DNA of 46,417 nucleotides. Source: a virus. The translations under genes and the position numbers were made by a program. A model generated the notes under the pieces. The model was not told the DNA's origin. It saw only the letters and a list, made by a program, of their open reading frames with translations, and ran no database searches. Of this stretch, positions 29,770 through 39,555 are shown piece after piece. The stretch spans positions 1 to 46,417 of IMG/VR virus record IMGVR_UViG_3300045411_000353, one strand, 5' to 3'. How positions within the stretch are numbered: position 1 is the stretch's first letter; every line of letters begins with the position of its first letter.

Positions 29770-32700
29770 TTACTCCTTCTTCTCAATGATGATGGGTTCC
29801 GAGGCCGGTTTGGCCGTCAGGCCCACTTGCCGCTTGACCCCAGCCCGGATCAGGGCCTCCGGATAGCGCCCGGCGGACTGCTGGTAGTCCTGTTGCGCGG
29901 CCCGGGCTTCTTGCAGCTTGCCCGCGGCCTTCTGCAACTCGGTCTGGTAGGGGCGCCCCGCCTTCTTGGCCCGCTCCGCTTCCGCGAAGTCGATGGTTTC
30001 CTCCGCGTCCAAGGCCCGCAACGTCCGCTGCCCGGCCCGCTGCAACCGCCGATCGAGGGCTTCCTTGGTCTGGCCCGTCGCCGCCTCGACCGTGACGTCG
30101 ATCCCCCACGCCTCCCCGATCGGCTGGAGCGCCCATTGCAACCGCTCCGGGCTGGCCGGGGTGCGGTTCTGATACGCCTCCTCCAACAACTCTTCAAGCC
30201 GATCCGCGGTCTCGCCGCGCAGGTTATTCAGGGTCTTCTGCACCTGGTCCGTCTTGAGGAAGCGTTGCTCAATGGGGGTGTTCAGGTATTCAAACATCAC
30301 CGCGGTCTGCAAATCCTCGCCCACCCGTTCGAGCTTGCCCTTGACCGCCTCAAACGTGGCCTTGGCCGCGTCGTATGCCGCGGTCTTCAGCCGCAGTTCC
30401 GCCACGTGCTCCGAGGCCCCCGCCAGCAGTTTGCCTTTCGGCTGCGGCCCGACCTTCCTGGCGAGCTCCGCGTTTTCCGTCTCCCACCGGTTGAGTTGCA
30501 GGTTGCCCACGTCCCGCACATAGTCCACCGCAAACCCGATCACCGACCGGGAGGGCGGCTTGTCAAGCCCCAACTCCTCAGCCCGGGCCCGCTCCTGCTG
30601 CGTGACGAGCTCGCCCGCAACCAGCGTCCGCGCCGCGGCCTTTTCGCCCGCAGGGATGATCTTCAGCCCGACCGCGCGGGCAATCGCCCCCTCCAGGCCC
30701 GGCACCGCCGCGGTCCCGGACGCCGACCCGTGCAACGCCTCCAGGAACGGCTGCGTCGTCGTCGTGCCCCGCATCCCCGCCGGACCGGGGCCGGTGGGCA
30801 GACCCGCCCGCGCCGCCCCATACTGCGCGGCCTGTACCAAATTGAGCCCGGGCGCGAACTTTGACCACTCGGACAACAAGAACTGCAACGCCTTCTCCCC
30901 GCCGCCCAAGTGTTCCTGGGTCAACGGCGGTCCGCCGGCCCCGCCCGTGGACTCCGGCCCGGTCGCCCGCGGGAACATGGACCGCGGCGCCCGGTCTCCG
31001 AACAGTTGCCCGAACTCCAGCAGCAACGCCCCGAACGGCGACAACGCCGGATTGAACGTGTCCGGCCCCAGGTAGCCCGAGGTCAGCGCCGCCATGTCGA
31101 TGGCCGCGGGCAACTCGGTCGGTCCCAGGCCGGTCCCGAAACTGATCTCCGTGCCCAGCGGCATCGGCAACTGCCAATAGGGCACGGTCTGTTCATAGTC
31201 ATGCGCCGACCCATGGCCGCCCGCGGCGTGATACATCGTGGCCGTCAAGACGTTGTGCAGCATCCGCACCCCGAGGAACTCCAAGGGCTTCTTGGCCGCC
31301 CAGGCCGCCAGCATCGGCAGACTCTTGACCGAGTAGGTCAGGTAGATCGGACCAAAGGGGTTCTTCGACAGGGCTTCCAGCGCCCGGCTCTTGTCGTCGT
31401 AATCCACGAAGCCCTTGCGCGCCTCCCCGATCACCCCGTCGATCTGTTCCGGGGTCAACCGCTGCCAGGCCTTGCTGAAAGCCCGGTCGTACACGGCCAC
31501 ACGTGCCGCCCATGCCGCCTCTCGCGACTTGCCCTTGCTCTGGGATTTCCGGGCTTCCTGATACGCCCGCTTTCCCTCAGCAGCCGCAGCCGCGTTGATG
31601 GTCTTGAGCGGCCCCTCTTCTCTCGCCCAAGGCCGGACGAATGACCCCTTGGAGACGGGCACGCCAGCGTCTTTGGCAATGGACGCCAACTCAGCCTGCC
31701 ACACGGTGTCATCGACCAGCAGTTTGGAGATCCGCTGAACCGTCAGCACCGACCGGGGGATGAAATCGGTAAACGCCCGCTGGTACTGACCGAACTTGCC
31801 AGCAAGCGTTTTGGACGGGGCGAATGTCAGCTTTGCAGCGGCCTTCAGCAAATAAGCCGCCTTGTCCAAAGCGGGCGTGTCACTTTTCTTCATGCCGGCC
31901 CAATCCCGCTGCACCTCAGCCCACATCTTCCGCCATTGCGCACGCAGGCCAGGCGGCGCGTTGCCGCCCAAATACCCGGCCTCCGTCAGCATGCCGCCCT
32001 GCAAACCCTGCGCCCGCAGCGCCCCCGAGACCGCGTTGCTGCTGTCCGCCAGGTACGGCCCCATCTCCCACGCGTGCGAGGCCGGGGAGAGGTCGTTGGC
32101 CGGCCCCAGGAGGAAGCGGTTCGAGAGATAATCGCGGACCCAGTTGCCCGTTTGATAGACGATCTGGTTCTGCTTGATGTACTGGGTGATCCGGCCCAGG
32201 ACCTGCATGACTTTGTTGTCCGCGCCCGGCAAGGTCGCCCGCCGGCCCCGCGTGACGTGCAACTCCGCCTCCGGCGACAGGTACACCTCTTTCGCCCACG
32301 CCGGCAGTTCCGCGCCCGGCCCGAAGCTCAACTTCTTGAGGCCCGCGGCCTTGAGCGCCCGGGCCAACTCCGGGGCGACGGCCTCCGGGACCGCCACCGC
32401 CTGGGCCTGGCGCAGCAGGTCCACCGCCGCGGTCATCCGCTCGATCGGACTGAGCTCGTTGACCGTCCGACTGAGGCGCTCTTGCACATAAGAGCGGACC
32501 TCGGGGGTCAGGGCGCGGTTGCTGGTCAACTCCCGCAGCACCCGCGCCCCATGCTCCGCCTCGCCGCGCAGGGCGGACAACATGTCACAGAAGTCATTCA
32601 TCATCCCCAAGCCGGCCCGCGCCTGAACCCAGGCCTCCTTGCCGGTCTCCCAGACCCGATCCACCACCCGGCGCCCCGTCTCCCCGGCCAGTTTGACCCC

Positions 32701-35700
32701 CGGCAGGATCTTGCGCGCCTTCAGGAGGTTGCCGCCCGGCATGAGGTTGGCCACCGCCGCCGCGGTCATGCCCTCCCACTCGGAAGGCGCCGCCGGCTCC
32801 GGCGTCGTCTTGGTCTTCTTCTCTGCCCCGAGCTGGCGGTCCAGTTCCGCGCGCAACGCCTTGACGTAGGCCCGCCGCTCCGCCAGCGGGATTCCGCTGT
32901 AGCCTTGCGGTTCGTTGGCAAACCGCTTCAAGGTCTCCTGCAAGCCGCCCGGGGACCGGGCATTCTCCCGCGCGATCCGGTGCAGATGTTCCAACGAGTA
33001 ATTCATGACCTGGTCGAGCTTCAGCAGGCCGAGGTCGGCCATCTTCAGGCCCACGTCATAGGCCGTCCGGGACAGGTTCTGCACCGGCTCGCCCATCTCC
33101 TTCAGGTAGGTCGCCACGGGCATCTCCTGGAGCGCCCCGTCCCGCATGAACCGCATGGTCTTGCCGGCCATTTCCTGGAAGGTCAGGGCCGGTTGCAACT
33201 CCCGCATGAGATGCAGTGCGACAGAATGTCTCAGCCACCCCTCTTTCGGCAGCGCCCGCAGCGCCGGCGAATGGTCCAGCAGGGCCTGGTAGAAGCCGCC
33301 CAGACGCGCCCCTTCCGCGCCCCCTACCTTCACTCCGGCCTCGCCCAAGGCCCATTGCACCGCCAGCCCGAACTTGAGCGCCTCGGGCGAGACGCCGGTC
33401 ACCTCGGGGAGCTGCAACGCGGGGGTCAGGGCGGGGGTTTCGTTGCCCCGCTGGCGCTCCCACAGGGCCAGGAAGTTGTTGCGCGCCCCGATGGCGGACG
33501 GTGCGGTGGACTCCGGGAACTCGAAGCCCTCGCTCTTGACGGTAAAGTGCGGTTTGCCCGGCCCCGCGGTCCGTTCGATGGCATACTCCTTGCCGTACCA
33601 GTCGAACCAGCGCCGGCCCGTCGCCTGGTCGTGGAAGACCTTGGGCTTCCCCACCGACCGCCCGCCGAGCAACTCGGCCCCGGCCTGGCCCGCGGCCATC
33701 GTGTCCAACGGCACTTCGCCCGCCGCCGCGGGGCGCGTCTGGTCCCGGACCCGATCCATTTCCGCCACGATCCACTGGCGGGCCGCCTGCCACGGGGTCA
33801 ACCCATGCCGCCGGGACAGGTCCGTCACGATCTCCCCGAAGTCCGCGGGAACCTTGACCTGCGCGACATAGCGGGCGAGATTGCGGGCCAGGAGACCCTC
33901 GATGACCGGCCCCGGATGCTCCCCGGCTTTCACCAGGTCTTGCAGCCGGTACGCGAACGGCCCCACCCGGAACGCCCCGCCCTGCTGCGCCGCGGCCTTG
34001 GCCACCGCCTCCGCCATCTGTCCGTAAGGCCGGGCCACGTCCCACACGCCCAGGCCGACGAAATCCCCCATGTTCTGCATCAGGGTCCACGCGGCCAGGC
34101 GGGATTCCGCTTCCGGCATGCCGAGGTTCTTGAGGTTGGCGACGCCCTTTTCCATGTCGCGCAACGCCTCGTAGGCTTGCCGCATGCCCTTGCCGGCCAT
34201 CGACTTCACGAAGTCATAGGCGAAGGTCGGCGGCGCGATCTTCGAGGGCGAGACGACCCAGTTGCGGATCAGCCGGCCCAGGCCATGATCCTTGAGCACG
34301 CCGGCGAACGCGGCGTGCAGTTGGCCGGCCTGCCGCTGCAACTCGCCCAGGGCCTCCACCGAGGCCCCGACCGCGTCCAGCGTCGCCCGGTCCGCGCCCG
34401 CGTTGACGGCCTTCGCCAACTCCTCCTTGGCCGCCCGCCACGCGACAGTCAGATCCTGGGTCGGCGGCATCCCGAGGTCCTTCAGCGTCTTGGCCGTCAG
34501 CCGCTTGGCCCGGCGCTGCACCGCCTCCGTCTTGAGGATCTCGTAGCCCGCGCGCATCGGCCCGCCGAGGAGATTGCGGAGCGAGACCACCGCGTTCCAC
34601 GCCGGACTGCCTTCTTTCAGCCCCTTGGCCAACTCCGCCAGGCGGGAACCGGCCTGGGCGCGCGCGGCCCGCGTCGCGCCGCCGACCACCTTGGAGGCCA
34701 CACTGTTCGTCAACAAGGCCGTCCACACGGGCCGCAGGGGGTCATCCTGCCACTCCAACAGGGTCTTGCGTTCGTCCCGGGTCAGCGGCAGCCCCGCGCT
34801 CAAGCGCGCCGCCAGCACCCAGTCCTTGCCGGTGGCTTGCAGCAGACCCTTGACCTCGGCCTTGGCCACGTCCGCTTCGGCCAACAGTTGATTCTGCAAG
34901 TCGCGCGGCGTCTTGTCGTCAAACACGGCCATGTCCACGAGGGTCCGAGCCGTGCCGGCCAGGAACGTCGGCAGCGCCAAGTACAACTGTGCCACCCCGA
35001 CCACCGACCGCCCGAAGGACGCGGGAACGTTGGTCACAAACTGGACCCAATCAAAGTCCGGCAGGGCCTTGCGGTCCTCATAGGCCAGTAGCAACTTCGC
35101 CGCCAGGTAGGGATCGCCGTCGTGCGCGGCCAGTTCCGCGGCCCGGGCCGCCAGTTTGCCGGGCGGTTCCTTGGTCGCCACCAGATCCCAATAGGCCGGG
35201 TCCTCGGCGTAGGTCGCGGGGTCGATCTCCCCGGTCTTGGGGTCGGCCTCAAGGCGCAGGTACGCCGGCGCGTCGCCCTTGAGCGCGCCCGCAATCCGCT
35301 TGATGCTCGTGAAGGCCAAACTCCGGGCCTGCTCATAGGCCGCGGCCTGACTCTCCGGCCGGTCCGCCTGGTAGTCCAACGACGCGGGGCGCATCGCCAG
35401 TTCTTTCTGCACCGCCGGATGGTTCAAGAGGTCGGCAAAGAAGCTCTCCGTCGTGGCCCGCGTCGCCAACCCGAGGAGCAGGATGGACTGCCGCAGGTCC
35501 AACTGGCCCTGGCCGGCGATGGCCTTGATCTTCTCGAAGTCCACCCCCTTGACGTGGTACGTCCCGGTGGGCACGTCCTTTTCGAGCACCAGGCCGGTCA
35601 GCCGCCGCACCCCCCGATCCATCGCGGCTGGGTGCAGGCCATCGGTGTTCAGGCTCCACGCCGCGCGGGCCACCAGGGGATCAAGCAAACCCTGCGGCGC

Positions 35701-36408
35701 CCCCCCGGCGGCCAAGGTCTCCCCCCGCGCCTTAGCCAGCATGGCATCGGGGGTCGGGCCGAGCAGTTCCCCCGCCCGCCGCGCCTCGATGGCCGTCAAG
35801 GTGGAGGCAATGCGGGCCTGCCGGTGCGGCCCCAGACTTGCCCCGCCCAGGGCTTCTTCCGGACTCGCCGGCAACGGCACCGGCTGGCCGGCCTTGTCCA
35901 CGCGGCGCGGGAGGTAGGCTTGCAACTCCACCGCCCCATGGATGGGGACCGGCTTACCGGCCAGGACGTCGAGGCGGGACTGTGGCACAAAGAAGGCCTC
36001 CGCCGCGCCCGGCTCGCCAATCTCAACTTCGCCCGGCGGCACGGGCGCCGCGATCGGCTCCGGGGGGAGCTCGACCGGCCGGACCATGGCCGCGCTTTCG
36101 GCCCGGGCCAGCTCCGCCAGGAGAAAGTCAAGGTCGGCCTGTTCCGCGCCGGGGGGCATCGGCAGCGGCGGCCTTTGGGTTTTCACCGGCGGGGGCAATG
36201 GAACCGAAGCGCCAGGAGGCCCCAGGACGAGACTTTCGGGGGCAGGCAAGGGTGGAGTGACCCCCCCCTGGGCAAGTTGCTGGTAGTCATTCGCCAGGGG
36301 AGGCACGAGCCGGGACCAGAGTTCCCCCGGATCGGTCTGCGCCACCAGATCCGCCGCGGTCGGGGCGCGGGGCAACGCGGCCCAGACTTCCTCCTCACTG
36401 AGCGGCAT
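29770..36408 (-). CDS. Giant virion protein, probable internal/ejection protein
   Basis: 2,212 residues, ATG at 36408 after GAGG. Proline-rich N-terminus (~1-110), then very long alpha-helical regions. YIKQNQIVYQTGNWVRDYLS and the C-terminal LTYSVKSLPMLAAWAAKKPL are of the kind found in the large polyvalent (LPD38-like) proteins of podoviruses and related mobile elements. Hydrophobic stretches near residues ~480-520 (VVGVAQLYLALPTFLAGTAR) could insert in membrane. Placed after tail genes and before lysis genes, as ejection proteins are. No peptidoglycan hydrolase motif seen. Domain assignment is by resemblance only. Confidence 0.7.
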   Translation of the reverse strand: MPLSEEEVWAALPRAPTAADLVAQTDPGELWSRLVPPLANDYQQLAQGGVTPPLPAPESLVLGPPGASVPLPPPVKTQRPPLPMPPGAEQADLDFLLAELARAESAAMVRPVELPPEPIAAPVPPGEVEIGEPGAAEAFFVPQSRLDVLAGKPVPIHGAVELQAYLPRRVDKAGQPVPLPASPEEALGGASLGPHRQARIASTLTAIEARRAGELLGPTPDAMLAKARGETLAAGGAPQGLLDPLVARAAWSLNTDGLHPAAMDRGVRRLTGLVLEKDVPTGTYHVKGVDFEKIKAIAGQGQLDLRQSILLLGLATRATTESFFADLLNHPAVQKELAMRPASLDYQADRPESQAAAYEQARSLAFTSIKRIAGALKGDAPAYLRLEADPKTGEIDPATYAEDPAYWDLVATKEPPGKLAARAAELAAHDGDPYLAAKLLLAYEDRKALPDFDWVQFVTNVPASFGRSVVGVAQLYLALPTFLAGTARTLVDMAVFDDKTPRDLQNQLLAEADVAKAEVKGLLQATGKDWVLAARLSAGLPLTRDERKTLLEWQDDPLRPVWTALLTNSVASKVVGGATRAARAQAGSRLAELAKGLKEGSPAWNAVVSLRNLLGGPMRAGYEILKTEAVQRRAKRLTAKTLKDLGMPPTQDLTVAWRAAKEELAKAVNAGADRATLDAVGASVEALGELQRQAGQLHAAFAGVLKDHGLGRLIRNWVVSPSKIAPPTFAYDFVKSMAGKGMRQAYEALRDMEKGVANLKNLGMPEAESRLAAWTLMQNMGDFVGLGVWDVARPYGQMAEAVAKAAAQQGGAFRVGPFAYRLQDLVKAGEHPGPVIEGLLARNLARYVAQVKVPADFGEIVTDLSRRHGLTPWQAARQWIVAEMDRVRDQTRPAAAGEVPLDTMAAGQAGAELLGGRSVGKPKVFHDQATGRRWFDWYGKEYAIERTAGPGKPHFTVKSEGFEFPESTAPSAIGARNNFLALWERQRGNETPALTPALQLPEVTGVSPEALKFGLAVQWALGEAGVKVGGAEGARLGGFYQALLDHSPALRALPKEGWLRHSVALHLMRELQPALTFQEMAGKTMRFMRDGALQEMPVATYLKEMGEPVQNLSRTAYDVGLKMADLGLLKLDQVMNYSLEHLHRIARENARSPGGLQETLKRFANEPQGYSGIPLAERRAYVKALRAELDRQLGAEKKTKTTPEPAAPSEWEGMTAAAVANLMPGGNLLKARKILPGVKLAGETGRRVVDRVWETGKEAWVQARAGLGMMNDFCDMLSALRGEAEHGARVLRELTSNRALTPEVRSYVQERLSRTVNELSPIERMTAAVDLLRQAQAVAVPEAVAPELARALKAAGLKKLSFGPGAELPAWAKEVYLSPEAELHVTRGRRATLPGADNKVMQVLGRITQYIKQNQIVYQTGNWVRDYLSNRFLLGPANDLSPASHAWEMGPYLADSSNAVSGALRAQGLQGGMLTEAGYLGGNAPPGLRAQWRKMWAEVQRDWAGMKKSDTPALDKAAYLLKAAAKLTFAPSKTLAGKFGQYQRAFTDFIPRSVLTVQRISKLLVDDTVWQAELASIAKDAGVPVSKGSFVRPWAREEGPLKTINAAAAAEGKRAYQEARKSQSKGKSREAAWAARVAVYDRAFSKAWQRLTPEQIDGVIGEARKGFVDYDDKSRALEALSKNPFGPIYLTYSVKSLPMLAAWAAKKPLEFLGVRMLHNVLTATMYHAAGGHGSAHDYEQTVPYWQLPMPLGTEISFGTGLGPTELPAAIDMAALTSGYLGPDTFNPALSPFGALLLEFGQLFGDRAPRSMFPRATGPESTGGAGGPPLTQEHLGGGEKALQFLLSEWSKFAPGLNLVQAAQYGAARAGLPTGPGPAGMRGTTTTQPFLEALHGSASGTAAVPGLEGAIARAVGLKIIPAGEKAAARTLVAGELVTQQERARAEELGLDKPPSRSVIGFAVDYVRDVGNLQLNRWETENAELARKVGPQPKGKLLAGASEHVAELRLKTAAYDAAKATFEAVKGKLERVGEDLQTAVMFEYLNTPIEQRFLKTDQVQKTLNNLRGETADRLEELLEEAYQNRTPASPERLQWALQPIGEAWGIDVTVEAATGQTKEALDRRLQRAGQRTLRALDAEETIDFAEAERAKKAGRPYQTELQKAAGKLQEARAAQQDYQQSAGRYPEALIRAGVKRQVGLTAKPASEPIIIEKKE

Positions 36409-37690
36409 AGGTCCTCAACTCCTCGGTGACTTGGTCGATCTGGTCCTGGTAGTCCTGCGCTTGCTTGTCGGCCAACTCCGCCTCCGCCAAGAGACTGGAG
36501 GCCGCCGGCGTGCCCTGCATGACGCTCGCCCCCGTCCGCTTCTTGGCCGCTTCGCCTTGCTTCTGGTTGCGGGCCAAGACCAACTTGTCCCGCCGCGCCT
36601 TCAGTTCTTCCGGCCCGGGGCCTTTCTCCGGCCCGGTCGGGGTCGGCCCCGCCTTCGCATAGGCATCCATCGCCCGCACGACCTTGAAGGCCTGGCCGCT
36701 TTCGAGGGTTTCGCGCAGGGCCTGCTCCAAGGGCGGCAACGCCATCAGAAACGGATTAGGCTGGCCGCCGGGAAACTTGGCGGGCGCGGCGTGGGCCTGG
36801 GCGAGCGGGGCGTAAATCGTGCCCTGATACATGGCATCTTCAATGGCCTTTGCCTTGGCGAGCCGGCGCGCATACTCCTGCGGGCTTTCGTCCTTGTCGG
36901 GAGGTCGTTTGGCATCGCGCAATGTGGCCCCGAGATTGGCCTGCTCCAAGACGATGGACTGCCACGCCGCGGGATCGAGCGGCTTGGCATAGGCGAACTT
37001 GCCTTCCGGGGTGATCTCTGTCACCACGCCCGCGCCGCTCTTCATCGCCATCCGGTAATTGTCAAACGCCATGTCCAGCGCATCCTTACCGCCGCCCTTA
37101 CCGCCGCCCTTACCGGATGCCTTGGCCGCCGCTTCCGCCTTCCGTTGCGCCAGCTTCGTCCACTCGATCCGGGCGTGCTCCGGAATCCACCAAGCCTGTT
37201 GGCCGAGCAGTTCCGTCTCGAAGGGCAGTTTCCCGGCCCGGACTTGCGAGAGCACTTGGCCTTCCGCCACGTTGCCATAGTGCTCCGCGGTCCGCCCGCC
37301 CAGTTCCGCGATCTGCGGGCCAAGCAGGGCCTGGGCCTGGCGAATGTCGGACGCATATTTCTCCGCGGCCCCGAATTGCCGGGCCGCACTCGCCCGCTTC
37401 TCGCCCACCCGCGGCCCCAACATGGCCTGCTCGATGGCCAGTTTGCCCGCCGCCAAGCGCGCCGCCGCTTCCTGGGCCGCGATCTTCGCCGCTTGCGCGT
37501 CCATCTGCGCCCGCAGGTAGCCGGGGTCCATCTCCTCGACCCAGATCTTCCCGCCGGGCTGCGTGGCGGCTTCAAGCCGCGCGCGCTCCGGCCCCATTTG
37601 CTGTTCCGCCATCATCTGCGCCACCACCGGGAAAAGCGCCCGCTGCCAGCGCTGCTCCGGGGTCTCAAAGACAGTCGGTCGGTACGGCAT
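36395..37690 (-). CDS. Helical virion protein, probable ejection/internal protein
   Basis: 431 residues, ATG at 37690 after AGGAGGTG. Long Ala/Gln/Glu-rich helices (AQAAKIAAQEAAARLAAGKL and KRTGASVMQGTPAASSLLAE), a glycine/lysine linker (GKGGGKGGGKDALD near residues ~195-208). Ends overlapping the giant gene by 14 bases. Likely another internal virion or core protein. Confidence 0.55.
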   Translation of the reverse strand: MPYRPTVFETPEQRWQRALFPVVAQMMAEQQMGPERARLEAATQPGGKIWVEEMDPGYLRAQMDAQAAKIAAQEAAARLAAGKLAIEQAMLGPRVGEKRASAARQFGAAEKYASDIRQAQALLGPQIAELGGRTAEHYGNVAEGQVLSQVRAGKLPFETELLGQQAWWIPEHARIEWTKLAQRKAEAAAKASGKGGGKGGGKDALDMAFDNYRMAMKSGAGVVTEITPEGKFAYAKPLDPAAWQSIVLEQANLGATLRDAKRPPDKDESPQEYARRLAKAKAIEDAMYQGTIYAPLAQAHAAPAKFPGGQPNPFLMALPPLEQALRETLESGQAFKVVRAMDAYAKAGPTPTGPEKGPGPEELKARRDKLVLARNQKQGEAAKKRTGASVMQGTPAASSLLAEAELADKQAQDYQDQIDQVTEELRTYAAQ

Positions 37691-37714
37691 GTTTCACCTC
37701 CTGGCGCGGCCAAC

Positions 37715-38305
37715 TCACCACGCCGGTGTCGGGGCGTTGGGCCACGCGCCATAGTACGGGTTCGTCCCGCCAAAGAACGACTGCACTTGCCGCAGATCGA
37801 ACGGATAGCCCTGGTTCTGGCCCCACAGGGTCCAGTCCAGGGCCTGCGCCGCCAGATCCGCCGCGTTCATCATGCCCGTCTGTTCCGCCAGATACTGCTT
37901 GATGGCCGCTTCCTTGGCCGCGACGGCACTCTGCACGTCGAGCCCGGCCTGCCCACTGGCCGCGGCCAACCGCTTCCAGCGATCCTCCTGGGCCATCTGC
38001 TGCTGCTGCATGGCGAGTTGATTCAGGGCCTGCGAGCCGGCGCGGTTCATGTCCGCGATGATCTGGCGCTGGCCGGCCATCTGCATGCCGCTCTGCGAGG
38101 TGCCCTGGGCCGCGCCCTGCTGGCCGAGCCGGTACATCATGCCCGCGCCTTGTTGGGCGATACTTCCCAGGGCCTGCTGCTTGGCCGCTTCCCAGGCCGC
38201 GGGGTCCGGGCCGAAGCCGCCTTGGCCGCCGATCTGGCCGGCATACCAACCCTTGTCCCAACTCACGTCCTTGGGTCCCTGGCTCTGCATGTTGTTCTGT
38301 GGCAT
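37715..38305 (-). CDS. Q-rich helical virion protein, 196 residues
   Basis: ATG at 38305, shared junction with the previous stop. Starts MPQNNMQSQGPKDVSWDKGW; middle LGQQGAAQGTSQSGMQMAGQ and LNQLAMQQQQMAQEDRWKRL; aromatic C-terminus (GGTNPYYGAWPNAPTPAW). Small Gln-rich internal virion proteins precede the large ejection proteins in several podoviruses; that is the likely role. Confidence 0.6.
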   Translation of the reverse strand: MPQNNMQSQGPKDVSWDKGWYAGQIGGQGGFGPDPAAWEAAKQQALGSIAQQGAGMMYRLGQQGAAQGTSQSGMQMAGQRQIIADMNRAGSQALNQLAMQQQQMAQEDRWKRLAAASGQAGLDVQSAVAAKEAAIKQYLAEQTGMMNAADLAAQALDWTLWGQNQGYPFDLRQVQSFFGGTNPYYGAWPNAPTPAW

Positions 38306-38306
38306 C

Positions 38307-38561
38307 TTACTTGCCCTCCCGTTGTGCGATCGCCTGTTCCGCCAGCCACCGCGGCAACGCCCCCAGGGGCGAGGCCCCCGCCGGGACGCCGGCATCCGCC
38401 GGCCGCGCGATCAGCGGCAAGCGATTGAGGCTCCGCGTGGTCCGCCCGAGGATGAACGCGTCGAGATCCTCATTGTGCCGTTGGCGCCGGGTCCGGTTAT
38501 CCGCCCCCTTCATGGGCTTGCCCGACCACGCGCTCTTCGGCTGCCACGGTTGATTCGCCAT
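38307..38561 (-). CDS. Small basic protein, 84 residues
   Basis: Begins MANQPWQPKSAWSGKPMKGA, then TRRQRHNEDLDAFILGRTTR, and a proline/alanine-rich middle, ending ALPRWLAEQAIAQREGK. Packed by one-base spacing before the Q-rich protein. Function unknown, perhaps virion assembly. Confidence 0.55.
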   Translation of the reverse strand: MANQPWQPKSAWSGKPMKGADNRTRRQRHNEDLDAFILGRTTRSLNRLPLIARPADAGVPAGASPLGALPRWLAEQAIAQREGK

Positions 38562-38562
38562 C

Positions 38563-39057
38563 TTACCCCACCTCCACCGCCGCCTTGCATTCTATCACGC
38601 AAGAGACGGAAAGGGAATTGATGTAGGGTCCGCCCACCTGGATCTTGAGCCATTCGTTCTTGCCCACCGAGACGTTGCAGGTAATGGTTTCCGCGGGCCA
38701 CAAATTGGTCAGAATCGTTGTGCCGACGACCGTATCGGCGCCCCCGACAGTCGCACACTTCAGCACAGAGAAGACCAAATGACCGCCGGCCCCGCTCCAC
38801 GAAGAAGCCACCTCGATGGTCGTCACCAGGCAGGCCACCGGCACCGGGATATACCAAGTGCCGTTCAGGTTGCCCGCCGCGACATTGTTGCGGGCGAAGT
38901 TGAAGGGCACGTAGAAGCGATAGAACGGGGAGGCCATGTCCGGCGCGGCGAACTCGTAGTCCTCAAGGAACCGCTTGAGGGCCAGGAAGTTGTCCATCAA
39001 CTCCTGCGCGTCCGGCAGGTCCGACTTCACGGCGGAGTGGGGCAGGAGCAGTTTCAT
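38563..39057 (-). CDS. Virion appendage-like protein, 164 residues
   Basis: ATG at 39057 overlaps the preceding stop (ATGA). MKLLLPHSAVKSDLPDAQEL and a following helix, then a beta-rich domain (YIPVPVACLVTTIEVASSWS; VSVGKNEWLKIQVGGPYINS). Similar small beta domains occur in the two genes upstream, so this may be one of a set of related tail or fibre-base proteins. Confidence 0.55.
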   Translation of the reverse strand: MKLLLPHSAVKSDLPDAQELMDNFLALKRFLEDYEFAAPDMASPFYRFYVPFNFARNNVAAGNLNGTWYIPVPVACLVTTIEVASSWSGAGGHLVFSVLKCATVGGADTVVGTTILTNLWPAETITCNVSVGKNEWLKIQVGGPYINSLSVSCVIECKAAVEVG

Positions 39058-39554
39058 TCGAGCAGACTCCTTGCCAAGAGACAGGTCGAAAACGTCCTCA
39101 GTTGGGTATAGACGGCGCTGCTCTGGCGGAACTGCAACGCCGAACCCGCGGCGAGTGAGATCCCCGCGCCCCCAATAACTTTGAACGCCATGCCACCGGG
39201 CGCGACGATGGTCATGCTGTCCACCAACACATATCCCGCCCCGGCATCGACCCAAGCCTCCAGGACCACGGACCCGGTAGCCAGTTCCGACCACGTCTCC
39301 CACGTCGTCAGGTCCCACGCCTTGGTGGGGCGGATGGTCCACAGGGCCGGGAAGGCCCGATTGTCGCAGCCCGCGGCCTGCCCCTCGAAGTTGCCGACCC
39401 AGGACCAGGACTGCCGGACATACTTGTTGGGGAGGAGGGTGGAGGAGATCGTGTTCAAATTGAAGTAGTCGAGGATGGCGTAGAAGTTGGCGAGGACCTT
39501 GTCGGCCTCGGCTTTGGTGCCGTTCGTCAGGGTGTAGGGGAGGGTCAGCGGCAT
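39054..39554 (-). CDS. Tail-fibre-associated protein (TLxNG-type N-terminus)
   Basis: 166 residues. MPLTLPYTLTNGTKAEADKV followed by LANFYAILDYFN is the short motif that opens many phage tail-fibre or appendage proteins (P-Y-T-L-x-N-G ... A-x-x-V-x-A-N-F). The rest is beta-rich (VVLEAWVDAGAGYVLVDSMT). Close parallel with the next gene suggests duplication. Confidence 0.6.
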   Translation of the reverse strand: MPLTLPYTLTNGTKAEADKVLANFYAILDYFNLNTISSTLLPNKYVRQSWSWVGNFEGQAAGCDNRAFPALWTIRPTKAWDLTTWETWSELATGSVVLEAWVDAGAGYVLVDSMTIVAPGGMAFKVIGGAGISLAAGSALQFRQSSAVYTQLRTFSTCLLARSLLE

Positions 39555-39555
39555 G

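Noticed and set aside
31936-35091. A ~1,050-codon open frame antisense to the giant ejection-type gene, and other long antisense frames (435-2309, 5648-7669)
   Set aside because: High GC third positions keep antisense frames open. Their products are Arg/Gly/His-rich without motifs, lack ribosome binding sites and oppose well-supported genes.
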